A stretch of 64,000 bases of DNA. Origin: Eubacterium sp. (GTDB lineage Bacteria; Bacillota; Clostridia; Lachnospirales; Lachnospiraceae). Under the pieces are notes generated by a model. It was given only the letters and a program-made list of their open reading frames with translations, made no database searches and was not told the origin of the DNA. Position 1 is the stretch's first letter. Each line of letters begins with the position of its first letter. Both the position numbers and the translations under genes were made by a program. This document shows positions 1 through 7,772 of this stretch, in pieces. Location: contig JAETSX010000002.1 of NCBI GenBank assembly GCA_021769425.1, positions 60,263 through 124,262 of the forward strand, written 5' to 3'.

Positions 1-495
1 TTCAATTAACTGGGATACCGCGCTGGGCATCATCGTGCCCATTCCCTGGAAAAAACCGCGGATTACTCCAAGCACTGCCACCACTAAAAGAGTGGGAGCC
101 AATACCTGCAGGGCAAAAATGCTTAAAGGCGTCCGCACAATGTAAGTTGTGATAACGCCCGCACCAAAAAAAACGATCAGGCCGGCAGCCGTTCCGGATA
201 CCAGGGCAAAAATCAGCGCGCCTTTGAAAATTCTATATGCATTTTTCCGCTGTCCTTTTGCCATCCTGGTAGACACCAGCTTGGAAACAGCCAACGGCAG
301 GCTGTAGGAGGATATCAGCAGCAAAATACTGTATATCTCCATCGCCGTGCCATAATAATCATTTCCAATATCACCGATAATGGATTTTAAAGGAATCCGG
401 TACAGCAATCCTATGATTCGGCTGATGATGGAAGCTACCGCCAGAATGGAACCCTGTACCAGAAAATCGGATTCACTTTTTTTCTTTTTACTCAT
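1..495 (-). CDS. Partial polysaccharide/lipid flippase, MOP superfamily (SpoVB-like)
   Basis: The first 165 codons are present and the C-terminus lies beyond the window. Translation from the ATG at 495 starts MSKKKKSESDFLVQGSILAV and continues with an amphipathic IGLLYRIPLKSIIGD segment and several hydrophobic helices. This is the usual N-terminus of SpoVB/MurJ-type flippases, membrane proteins that move lipid-linked cell-wall or polysaccharide precursors. The family call rests on the N-terminal pattern. Which member it is, sporulation SpoVB or a general exporter, cannot be decided from this part. Confidence 0.75.
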   Translation of the reverse strand, partial: MSKKKKSESDFLVQGSILAVASIISRIIGLLYRIPLKSIIGDIGNDYYGTAMEIYSILLLISSYSLPLAVSKLVSTRMAKGQRKNAYRIFKGALIFALVSGTAAGLIVFFGAGVITTYIVRTPLSIFALQVLAPTLLVVAVLGVIRGFFQGMGTMMPSAVSQLIE

Positions 496-556
496 ATAAA
501 TTCCTCAAATCCTGTCTTCCCATGCATGCCAGATACGCTTCCAAAGCCATATTTTC

Positions 557-1690
557 CTATTCTTCCGTTGCCCTGGCCTGTGACAATTCCTCCTGCGTTG
601 CATAAACGCCGAAACGATCTTTATAGTCTTTCCTTGCAATACATACCCAGGTCTTTCCCTGATTCAGAGTAATTTCTTCCCCTGCTTCATTATAGTAGCG
701 GGCGGCCTGAAAATCTCCATCAGCCTTACTCCAGGTGACACGTTCCATCTTGCCGTTTGTGATATAGATACCTTCTCCGCCGGAGTAGGTATTAATGTCC
801 ATATAACCGTTCTCATCCAGTTTCGACCAGTCACAGTACTGGATCAGGATATTTTTGGCAGTAAGCTGGCCCTCGGTGGCGCCGTCAATCTGCTTATCTT
901 TAAATTCGTATCGGTAATAAAGCCCGTCCTCGCTGTTATATACAAACCATGGCTTGTTGACAAAATATCCTGGGCTTACCACAATTGCGTCTTCCCCTGA
1001 GGGAGTCACTTCTGCATCATCTTCTGCAAATTTGTAATGTCCGCTGTAAGCGTCTGCAAGTTCCGTGCGGTACCCCTTCTTCTCAATGCCGGCCTGAATG
1101 CCCTCTGCACTGGTAAATGCATTGTGGGGAGACTTCCGGTTGGCGTCACGGTAGAACATAATAGTCTCAATGGCGGAATCCATTCCGCTTAAGTTATGCA
1201 CGTCTTCCCTCTCCAATACCGGCTCCGCATAGGCAGCCTGGCCGTAATGAGCATAGATTGCATCAAACTCATTTGCAAAATGAATAAAATAGTGGCGGCA
1301 GCTTCGTACAGAACCTATCTTCTCCAGTCCGGAATAATCCTGAAAAATTGCCATCAGACGGGTGTAAGAACCCTCCACCGGCACCTCATAGATAACATCC
1401 GCAGAAGAAATTCCGTATTGGGGCAGCGCATCTGAAGTATTGCCGATCATAATGGCAACGGGCCGCTTCTTTGCCAGCTCTCCGTCAATCCACTCTCCCG
1501 TCAGGTAACTTCTTGCCATTCCCTCCGGCGCTTCCGGAGTGGGCTCCGGGGTCGGGGTAGCCGGTTCCGGAGTGGGCGTCTCTTCCTCCACCGCCGGCTC
1601 TTCTTCCGGTTCTTCTTCCTTTTTGCCGCAGCCGGCAAACATGCTCAACACCAGAGCAGCCAGCAACAGCCATGCGATTCGTTTTTTCAT
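557..1690 (-). CDS. DUF3048 (YerB-family) lipoprotein
   Basis: 377 aa. The N-terminus MKKRIAWLLLAALVLSMFAGCGKK is a lipoprotein signal with its lipobox Cys at residue 21. A low-complexity linker rich in Glu, Pro and Thr follows (about residues 25-57). The remainder matches the DUF3048/YerB pattern: KRPVAIMIGN, then a YEVPVEGSYTRLMAIF block and RSCRHYFIHFANEFDAIYAHYG. It should be anchored outside the membrane; the function of the family is unknown. It sits downstream of ybeY on the same strand, with a 94-bp mobile repeat between them. Confidence 0.85.
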   Translation of the reverse strand: MKKRIAWLLLAALVLSMFAGCGKKEEEPEEEPAVEEETPTPEPATPTPEPTPEAPEGMARSYLTGEWIDGELAKKRPVAIMIGNTSDALPQYGISSADVIYEVPVEGSYTRLMAIFQDYSGLEKIGSVRSCRHYFIHFANEFDAIYAHYGQAAYAEPVLEREDVHNLSGMDSAIETIMFYRDANRKSPHNAFTSAEGIQAGIEKKGYRTELADAYSGHYKFAEDDAEVTPSGEDAIVVSPGYFVNKPWFVYNSEDGLYYRYEFKDKQIDGATEGQLTAKNILIQYCDWSKLDENGYMDINTYSGGEGIYITNGKMERVTWSKADGDFQAARYYNEAGEEITLNQGKTWVCIARKDYKDRFGVYATQEELSQARATEE

Positions 1691-1780
1691 GATTCATTCC
1701 TCCAAATTTTCTTTGTAGCCGCAGACAGGAAAGCGCCATCCGGCACAACCTGCACTGCAAATTTATATTTAAGAGTATTC

Positions 1781-1874
1781 TTATACCCGTAAGCAAAATC
1801 ATTTGCCGACAGATCTTTCACGACTTTGAGGAAAAAGCAAATGATTTGGCAAATAAGTATGCTCGTGAGTATAA
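1781..1874. mobile_element. MITE-like element, copy A (94 bp)
   Basis: The ends are imperfect inverted repeats (TTATACCCGTAAGC and the complement of GCTCGTGAGTATAA), with an inner AAATCATTTGC motif facing inward on both sides. The sequence is about 90% identical, in opposite orientation, to 16556-16650, with roughly eight substitutions and one indel. It contains no gene. Flanking TA dinucleotides fit insertion at TA, as for IS630/Tc1-mariner-type elements; that family assignment is inference. It lies between ybeY and the DUF3048 gene. Confidence 0.8.
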
Positions 1875-1897
1875 CTGCCAGGCAATTGCTGTCTGGG

Positions 1898-2431
1898 CTA
1901 ATGGGGGCCTATGGCCAAATGTTCCGGCTTGCGAAAGTCTCTCAAAATCCCCATTCGATCCAGGATCTTTCTCTGCTTTTCTTCCATTACAGCAGCATCT
2001 TCCTTCGTCATATGATCATATCCCAGTAAATGCAGCATGCTGTGCAGGATTAAAAAAGCATATTCCCGTTTCTCACTGTGGCCGAATTCCTCTGCCTGTT
2101 TACGGACTTTGTCCACACACAGCACAATATCTCCCAGCATTGCCTCTCCGGTATCCGGATTGAAATTGTCTTCCTCCTGGTCCAGAGATTCAAAATACCC
2201 CGGCGATTCATACTCTATCAACGGAAAAGAAAGCACATCCGTAGGCGCGTCCATACCCCGGTGTTCCCGGTTCAGCTCCCGAATCTCCTCCGGGGAAACC
2301 AGCAGCAGGCTCACCTCCGCTTCAAAGGGAAATTTCTCTGCCTCTAACGCGGCATCTATGACCTTTTCTGCCAATTCTTTATAATCAAAGGAAAAGAATG
2401 CCTCTGTTTCTTCTTCCAGCGTCACTGTCAA
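1898..2431 (-). CDS. ybeY: Endoribonuclease YbeY
   Basis: 177 aa. It is the metal-dependent endoribonuclease involved in 16S rRNA 3'-end maturation and ribosome quality control. The zinc signature HSMLHLLGYDH is at residues 130-140 (His130, His134, His140), preceded by the conserved DAPTDVLSFP and GEAMLGDIVLC segments. Its first codons overlap the end of the upstream pgpH-like gene by four bases, so the two are probably co-translated. The order phoH, pgpH-position gene, ybeY is the standard Firmicute arrangement. Confidence 0.95.
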   Translation of the reverse strand: MTVTLEEETEAFFSFDYKELAEKVIDAALEAEKFPFEAEVSLLLVSPEEIRELNREHRGMDAPTDVLSFPLIEYESPGYFESLDQEEDNFNPDTGEAMLGDIVLCVDKVRKQAEEFGHSEKREYAFLILHSMLHLLGYDHMTKEDAAVMEEKQRKILDRMGILRDFRKPEHLAIGPH

Positions 2432-3669
2432 AACAATTCCGCCTCCTTTATTAAATAATCTCTGATTTTTAAAAACATATTCATACTGAACCCGGATTTA
2501 TCGTACAGACCCGAAGCAGAGTTCTCATTTAACGTCTGATACACCAGCATATCCTGATTCCAGGAACTGGAAAGAGTCGCCCGATCCAGCACGTCAAACT
2601 TTGCCACCACACTGTCCACAATATGCACAATGGCGGATTCTAACGTAGAGGGAAGCTGCTGTTCCCCGTTATATTCCCGTAAAATTCCCACAATCTCTCT
2701 GGGCAGATGGTTGCTCCTTGCAAGAGCCACCCCATTTTCCACGTAAGGTTCCCCTTCCATCCTTCCGATACGGTAATAAAACCCTCCGGCTGCGGCCACA
2801 TCCGGATCCGCATCCACAAGACGGGCGCAGTTTCTGGCAATCTCAGACACCTTTCTTCCATGGTTATAATCTGCCTGGGAAAAATTAGACACTGCCTGCA
2901 CTAGCCCGAAATCTGACTTTAAAATCCGCTGCAGCTCCTGTTTTCTGGCAGCCTGCAGATACCGGTGCAATGTCTGATACAAAACCCATGCCCCCACAGA
3001 GGAAATCACTCCGTTGCAGGCGCCGTAAAACAATACATTCCAGTCCAACTGCCCGGTTCGGATAAAAGAAAAAATCAGAATGCAGTCAAAAGTATAGAGA
3101 AACAGGAAAATAATCCCCCATCGCCGGTTTCTGATTTCTTTAAAAAAAGTTACCGCCAGGCATCCCCCCGCCAGAAGGAAAATATCGCAGAGCATCATAT
3201 AAACATTCTCCTGGCCGCAGACGGCAAATACCGCCACATGAAAAATTCCTGACAGCAGCCCGAAAAAGGAATTGGACACAATCGTCCCTCCCGCCGCCAG
3301 AAGAAGAACCGGCCTTATATATTCCGGCAGATATTCGAATAAAACCGCAGCCGCGCAGGAAACTGCATACCATCCTGCAATATACCTGTAATCCCTTGCT
3401 TTTTCATAAAACCAGTCTTTTTGTATCCGATACAGTTCCATCCCTGCAAGAAATGTCACAGAATACAAAATTCCGAAAAAAATCAAAACAGCCATCCGAT
3501 CCGGTTCCCGGTTTCTTATGATTCCCGAGAAAGCACACTCCAGAATCCCGCAGGATGCCATGCCCAAAAATATCAGATTCCTGCGCCCTCTGCTGCTGTC
3601 TCTTGCACGTATATGCTCTTCTTTCTTTGTTGCATTCTCTTTTGTCGTTTCCGGAGCCTTTTCTCTCAT
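2428..3669 (-). CDS. PgpH-position membrane protein with degenerate HD domain
   Basis: 413 aa with about six hydrophobic segments between residues 32 and 235, then a cytosolic domain. Position between phoH and ybeY, and the C-terminal pattern, identify it as derived from the 7TMR-HD cyclic-di-AMP phosphodiesterase PgpH (YqfF). Two differences stand out. The large extracellular HDED domain of PgpH is absent (PgpH is usually about 700 aa). The YYHDIGK metal motif reads YYRIGR (residues 298-303), and the downstream HH pair reads EY. His270 and the Asp of VHIVDSVV remain. Catalysis is therefore doubtful; a sensory or structural role is possible. Confidence 0.8.
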   Translation of the reverse strand: MREKAPETTKENATKKEEHIRARDSSRGRRNLIFLGMASCGILECAFSGIIRNREPDRMAVLIFFGILYSVTFLAGMELYRIQKDWFYEKARDYRYIAGWYAVSCAAAVLFEYLPEYIRPVLLLAAGGTIVSNSFFGLLSGIFHVAVFAVCGQENVYMMLCDIFLLAGGCLAVTFFKEIRNRRWGIIFLFLYTFDCILIFSFIRTGQLDWNVLFYGACNGVISSVGAWVLYQTLHRYLQAARKQELQRILKSDFGLVQAVSNFSQADYNHGRKVSEIARNCARLVDADPDVAAAGGFYYRIGRMEGEPYVENGVALARSNHLPREIVGILREYNGEQQLPSTLESAIVHIVDSVVAKFDVLDRATLSSSWNQDMLVYQTLNENSASGLYDKSGFSMNMFLKIRDYLIKEAELF

Positions 3670-3678
3670 GTTTTCAAA

Positions 3679-4707
3679 CTATCCCTGCCGTTTCTTTCTT
3701 CTCTGGTAATCAGGAACCTGACTGACCTTTTTCTCTGCTTCTGCTTTTTCAAATGCCTTAACGATATCCTTTACAATCTTATTGCGGACCACATCACGGT
3801 TATTTAAGCGGATCACGGACACTCCCTCAATAGGACCCACTATGGTTGCGCACCTCTCCAGCCCCGAATCTGTCTTATGGGGAAGATCGATTTGTGTCAC
3901 ATCGCCGGTCAGTACCATTTTGGAACCCTCCCCTAACCGGGTCAGCGCCATCTTAATCGTATAAATTGATGCATTCTGACTCTCGTCAATCAGCACTTTG
4001 GCTCTGTTTAACGTCCTGCCCCGCATATATGCCAGCGGAGCAATCTCAATGGTTCCCCGCTCCCGGAGCCTCTCTGCCTTATCCGCGCCGAAGATATCAT
4101 ATAATGCATCATTCAGCGGACGCAGGTAAGGATCCACCTTCTGGGATAAATCACCGGGCAGAAATCCGAGACGTTCTTCTCCAGCCTCAATGGCAGGCCG
4201 GCTCATAATAATCCGGTCAATATCGCCTCTCTTTAACTCTTCTGCCGCCTGGGCAACTGCAAGATAAGTTTTCCCCGTTCCCGCAGGTCCAATACAGATG
4301 GTAATGGTATTTTCTTTCATCGCCTGAATATAATTCTTCTGTCCGGGAGTTTTGCACTTAATCGGGGCGCCGCGGCTGGTCAGGGTCACAATATTTTCCA
4401 TCGCTTCTATGGTCTCTTCCAGAGCCCCCTCTGTGGCGTCATCAATCATACGGTAAATCATGCCGTCATTGATGGTATCCCCTTCTCCCTGATTGTAAAT
4501 CTGCTGTAAAGACTGTAAGACGGATACTGCGTTGGACACGCCTGTCAGATCTTCTCCCTTTACTTCCACTTTAGATTCCCGCAGCCCAATCAGTACCGAG
4601 AACGCCTTCTCAATCATCCGTGCATAATGATCCTGACAGCCGAATACGGCCTGCTGCTCCAAGGTACTCATCTCTATATATTCTATCTGCAAATAAATAT
4701 ACCTCAC
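3679..4707 (-). CDS. phoH: PhoH-like P-loop ATPase
   Basis: 342 aa from a GTG start; an internal ATG at 4671 is an alternative. Walker A GPAGTGKT is at residues 140-147 and the Walker B/DE box LIDESQNAS starts near residue 239, with the conserved SRPAIEAGEERLGFLPGD stretch between them. This is the PhoH family of ATPases, linked to RNA metabolism and phosphate stress. It has its own sigma-A promoter and lies 9 bp upstream of the pgpH-like gene, so phoH, the pgpH-like gene and ybeY form one transcription unit separated from yqfCD by a terminator. Confidence 0.93.
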   Translation of the reverse strand: MRYIYLQIEYIEMSTLEQQAVFGCQDHYARMIEKAFSVLIGLRESKVEVKGEDLTGVSNAVSVLQSLQQIYNQGEGDTINDGMIYRMIDDATEGALEETIEAMENIVTLTSRGAPIKCKTPGQKNYIQAMKENTITICIGPAGTGKTYLAVAQAAEELKRGDIDRIIMSRPAIEAGEERLGFLPGDLSQKVDPYLRPLNDALYDIFGADKAERLRERGTIEIAPLAYMRGRTLNRAKVLIDESQNASIYTIKMALTRLGEGSKMVLTGDVTQIDLPHKTDSGLERCATIVGPIEGVSVIRLNNRDVVRNKIVKDIVKAFEKAEAEKKVSQVPDYQRRKKRQG

Positions 4708-4739
4708 TTTCTCAGGGAAATATACACATACTGGAATTT

Positions 4740-4768
4740 ATTATATCAAAAACTTTTCTCATTTTCAA
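4740..4768 (-). promoter_or_regulatory. Sigma-A promoter of phoH
   Basis: On the minus strand, -35 TTGAAA (4763-4768) and -10 TATAAT (4740-4745) are separated by 17 bp. They lie just upstream of the phoH start and downstream of the yqfD terminator. Confidence 0.75.
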
Positions 4769-4798
4769 GATTTCTCCAAAAAATCCTTGACAAGCCCA

Positions 4799-4841
4799 AA
4801 AAACAGGGAAATAATCTGAAAAATCAGCTATTTCCCTGTTT
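4799..4841 (-). terminator. Rho-independent terminator after yqfD
   Basis: A perfect 13-bp inverted repeat, AAACAGGGAAATA (4801-4813) with TATTTCCCTGTTT (4829-4841), is followed on the minus strand by a run of T. It ends the yqfC-yqfD transcript before the phoH promoter. Confidence 0.85.
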
Positions 4842-4859
4842 GATTGCTCCATTGCAATG

Positions 4860-6104
4860 TTACGGATTCTCTTCCGGAGTTTCCGCTGGAACATCTGTTA
4901 TCACCGTCTCTTTCCGGCTTCCGATAGGCTCAATCACCTGTATTGTGCCGAAAGCAGTGCAGTTTTTGCCGTCTGCCGAAATCGCAACGCGATTTTCCAC
5001 AATCTGAATTCCCTGTTCTGTCAGTTCTTTGCAGAACTGATTTAACTTCTCCTGTGCTGTCTGTTTTGCTTCTTTCTCCGTGTATTTCTTTTTTTCTGTC
5101 TGGTATTCCCTGTGAATCTCTTTGGTCAGCGCCAGAGGCAGGTAAAAACTGTCACCGATTTTCACATTATATTCATCGGTAATCCTGTCATAATCCGTAA
5201 ATTTTCCAGACAGATACGGCAGCCGGATCTGCAGGTTAAACAGCCGAATCCCGTAAGTCTCCCGTTCTTTTCCGGTATAGATCCGATCTTCATACCACAT
5301 GGAAAACTGCTCTTCGTAAGTATATTCCGTAATGCCCAGAATATCTGCGTCTGCCACACAGTACTGCCAGGAAGCAATTTCTTCGCTGTCATTGTACACC
5401 GGGTTCTTTCCCTCCACCAGCATATCGCCGGGATGGACTTCCATGCCCTTTTCCACATAAGGGGTTCCCTGACGGGTCAGGATACTGTAAATCACCGCGT
5501 CCTTGTCAGCCACCAAATCTCCTGGAAGCTCCTCTGCCTCTCCTTTGGCAGCTGCCTGCTGGTTGGTGGCAAGATTTTCCTGCACATCAATAATCAGCAT
5601 GGTTCCTTCTAACTTTGCAGAAGCCCAGATGATATCCTCATACCCTGCCCTGAGTTTTTCCTCTATTTCCTCACAGTCTATTCTGCTCTTTAACAGTCCG
5701 TGGTATATCTTATTTTCTTCCAGGAATTTGATAATATTGCTGTCTGTTTCATGGAGATTGCCGTTGATCTCAATTTTCCACACAAACAGCGACATGGTAT
5801 ACAGCAGTCCGCAGCACAGAACAATTCCTGCGAAAAATAGCTTGCGCTTCCGATATCTGCGCATTACAAAGGGAAGTCCCACACGTTCTAAGATCACGAA
5901 TGTTGTCCTTGTTTTTTTCAGAATGGGCTTCAGCCTTTTTAAGCCTCTGACGCTGATGCAAAATACATAATTGTCTTCTTCATATTCCAGATTCCAAATC
6001 AGAATATTGTGATTGCTGCACAGATTCAGAAACCGCTCCGGCGCATATCCGGTAAGCCTGATTTTCACATATCCCTGCAAATACTTTAATTTATCAATTA
6101 ACAA
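4860..6104 (-). CDS. yqfD: Sporulation protein YqfD
   Basis: 414 aa. The YqfD family is a set of sporulation membrane proteins of unknown biochemical role. A cytosolic N-terminal part carries GYAPERFLNLC. One membrane segment at about residues 88-110 (FFAGIVLCCGLLYTMSLFVW) leads to a FtsQ/POTRA-like region starting KIEINGNLHETDSNIIKFLE. The tail is Glu/Pro-rich. It lies 12 bp after yqfC. The pair is expected to be expressed in the mother cell, as in Bacillus; no sporulation promoter was identified here. Confidence 0.92.
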   Translation of the reverse strand: MLIDKLKYLQGYVKIRLTGYAPERFLNLCSNHNILIWNLEYEEDNYVFCISVRGLKRLKPILKKTRTTFVILERVGLPFVMRRYRKRKLFFAGIVLCCGLLYTMSLFVWKIEINGNLHETDSNIIKFLEENKIYHGLLKSRIDCEEIEEKLRAGYEDIIWASAKLEGTMLIIDVQENLATNQQAAAKGEAEELPGDLVADKDAVIYSILTRQGTPYVEKGMEVHPGDMLVEGKNPVYNDSEEIASWQYCVADADILGITEYTYEEQFSMWYEDRIYTGKERETYGIRLFNLQIRLPYLSGKFTDYDRITDEYNVKIGDSFYLPLALTKEIHREYQTEKKKYTEKEAKQTAQEKLNQFCKELTEQGIQIVENRVAISADGKNCTAFGTIQVIEPIGSRKETVITDVPAETPEENP

Positions 6105-6116
6105 ATGTCCTACCCC

Positions 6117-6419
6117 TTATGAGTCATATAATATTCCCTGAATACATCCGGTAATTTTCATTTCCTCATTGGTGTAGTATTCCACCAGCAGCTCCCTGCC
6201 CTGAATGGTCACCTGGCATGTTTTGGTCTGTAAGCGGATCTTTTCCCGGGTATATTCGATAATACCCTTATAATTTTCCACCAGAACCTGTCTGCGGCCC
6301 ATGGCGGTGACAATCACCGCTCCGTACATAATGTCCACAGGCAGTTCTAAGGATTCTACAATATTTGATTTTACATTTTCCCTGACTTGATCCAGTCTTG
6401 TTCGTCTTCCTTTTCCCAT
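6117..6419 (-). CDS. yqfC: YqfC/YabP-family sporulation protein
   Basis: 100 aa. The sequence fits the short YabP/YqfC family: an Arg/Lys-rich start, LELPVDIMYGAVIVTAMGRR, then VENYKGIIEYTREKIRLQTK. Family members are small sporulation proteins, and yqfC is normally paired with yqfD, as here. It is the first gene of the two-gene unit. Confidence 0.9.
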   Translation of the reverse strand: MGKGRRTRLDQVRENVKSNIVESLELPVDIMYGAVIVTAMGRRQVLVENYKGIIEYTREKIRLQTKTCQVTIQGRELLVEYYTNEEMKITGCIQGILYDS

Positions 6420-6450
6420 ATTGCACTATATGAAAAAAGAAGGGAATTTA

Positions 6451-7755
6451 TTACCGCAGAATTTTCTTAATCATCGGAGCCTGTTGGGGAGCCTGAGGTT
6501 GAATGGAGAATGCCCGTACGGTTTGCCCATAGGCTTCTTTGGCCCTTTCCATATCATTGGCATAGACAGTGGCAAGAGCCTCTCCCGGCCGCACCGCCTG
6601 GCCTTTTTTCTTATGGAGCAGAATACCCACAGACAAATCAATGGGGCTGTCCTTTGTCACGCGCCCGCCGCCTAAGCTCAGACTTGCCAGCCCGATTTCC
6701 TCTGCCTGGATTCCTCCCACATATCCTGCTTCCGTATTGATGACCTGCATCTGAATGCCCGCCGCCGGCAGCAGTTCCGGCTGGTAGACATAACGCTTCT
6801 CACCGCCCTGGGCCTCCACAAATTCTGCCAGCTTATTAAGCGCAGTTTTCTCACGGATGGTCTGTTCCAGCAATTCTGCCGCTCTTTCTGCCGTCTCTGC
6901 TTTTCCTGCCGCCAGAACCATTTCCGCGCCGAGGGCATAAACTACCTCCATCAAATCTTTGGGTCCAACCCCGTTCAGGGACAGAATCGCTTCTTTTACT
7001 TCCAAAGAATTCCCCACGGCATTTCCCAGGGGCTGATCCATGTCGGTAATCACCGCAGCCATTTTCTTTCCGGCGCTTTTCCCGATTTCCACCATTTCTT
7101 CTGCAAGGGCAAAGGCGTCTCTTTCCTCTTTCATAAATGCCCCGTTTCCTGTCTTCACATCCAATACAATAGCGTCTGCCCCTGCCGCCAGCTTTTTGCT
7201 CATAATACTGGACGCAATCAAAGAAAGCTGATCCACGGTAGCCGTTACGTCCCGCAGGGCATAAAGCTTCTTGTCTGCCGGAGCCAGATCGGCCGTCTGC
7301 CCCATAATCGCCATGTTCATCCGGTTCACGTTCCGGCAAAACTGTTCCTTTGTCAGTTCTGTGGAAAATCCCGGAAAACATTCCAGTTTATCAATGGTTC
7401 CTCCTGTGTGCCCAAGCCCTCTGCCGGACATTTTTGCCACCGGGATTCCAAGGGCGGCTATCATCGGAGCCAGAACAAGGGAGGTCTTATCCCCTACCCC
7501 GCCGGTACTGTGTTTATCCACTTTGGTTCCCTGGATTCCGGACAAATCCAAAACCTCTCCGCTGTCGCGCATCGCCAGCGTCAATGCCAGCGTTTCTTCT
7601 TTTGTCATACCTTGAAAACAGACTGCCATCAGCAGGGCAGACATTTGATAATCCGGTATTTCTCCCTTGGTATAGCCTTCTGTCATAAAACGAATTTCTT
7701 CCCCGGTGAGGACTTTGCCTTTCTTTTTCTTTTGGATGATATCATACATTCTCAT
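6451..7755 (-). CDS. pdp: Pyrimidine-nucleoside phosphorylase
   Basis: 434 aa from the ATG at 7755, chosen because GGAGGA sits 7 bases upstream and the family normally starts MRMYDIIxKK; a TTG eight codons upstream is less likely. It phosphorolyses uridine and thymidine to base plus (deoxy)ribose-1-phosphate. The family signature appears as KVDKHSTGGVGDKTSLVLAP, followed by the conserved SGRGLGHTGGTIDKLE and DVKTGNGAFM. It is a cytosolic dimer of the NP-II family, in a run of genes reading the same way after the Hsp90-like gene. Confidence 0.95.
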   Translation of the reverse strand: MRMYDIIQKKKKGKVLTGEEIRFMTEGYTKGEIPDYQMSALLMAVCFQGMTKEETLALTLAMRDSGEVLDLSGIQGTKVDKHSTGGVGDKTSLVLAPMIAALGIPVAKMSGRGLGHTGGTIDKLECFPGFSTELTKEQFCRNVNRMNMAIMGQTADLAPADKKLYALRDVTATVDQLSLIASSIMSKKLAAGADAIVLDVKTGNGAFMKEERDAFALAEEMVEIGKSAGKKMAAVITDMDQPLGNAVGNSLEVKEAILSLNGVGPKDLMEVVYALGAEMVLAAGKAETAERAAELLEQTIREKTALNKLAEFVEAQGGEKRYVYQPELLPAAGIQMQVINTEAGYVGGIQAEEIGLASLSLGGGRVTKDSPIDLSVGILLHKKKGQAVRPGEALATVYANDMERAKEAYGQTVRAFSIQPQAPQQAPMIKKILR

Positions 7756-7772
7756 ATCAGGTTCCTCCAGTC

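Noticed and set aside
5112..5612. Plus-strand frame of 166 aa opposite yqfD
   Set aside because: Antisense shadow of a clear yqfD gene; no own start signal.
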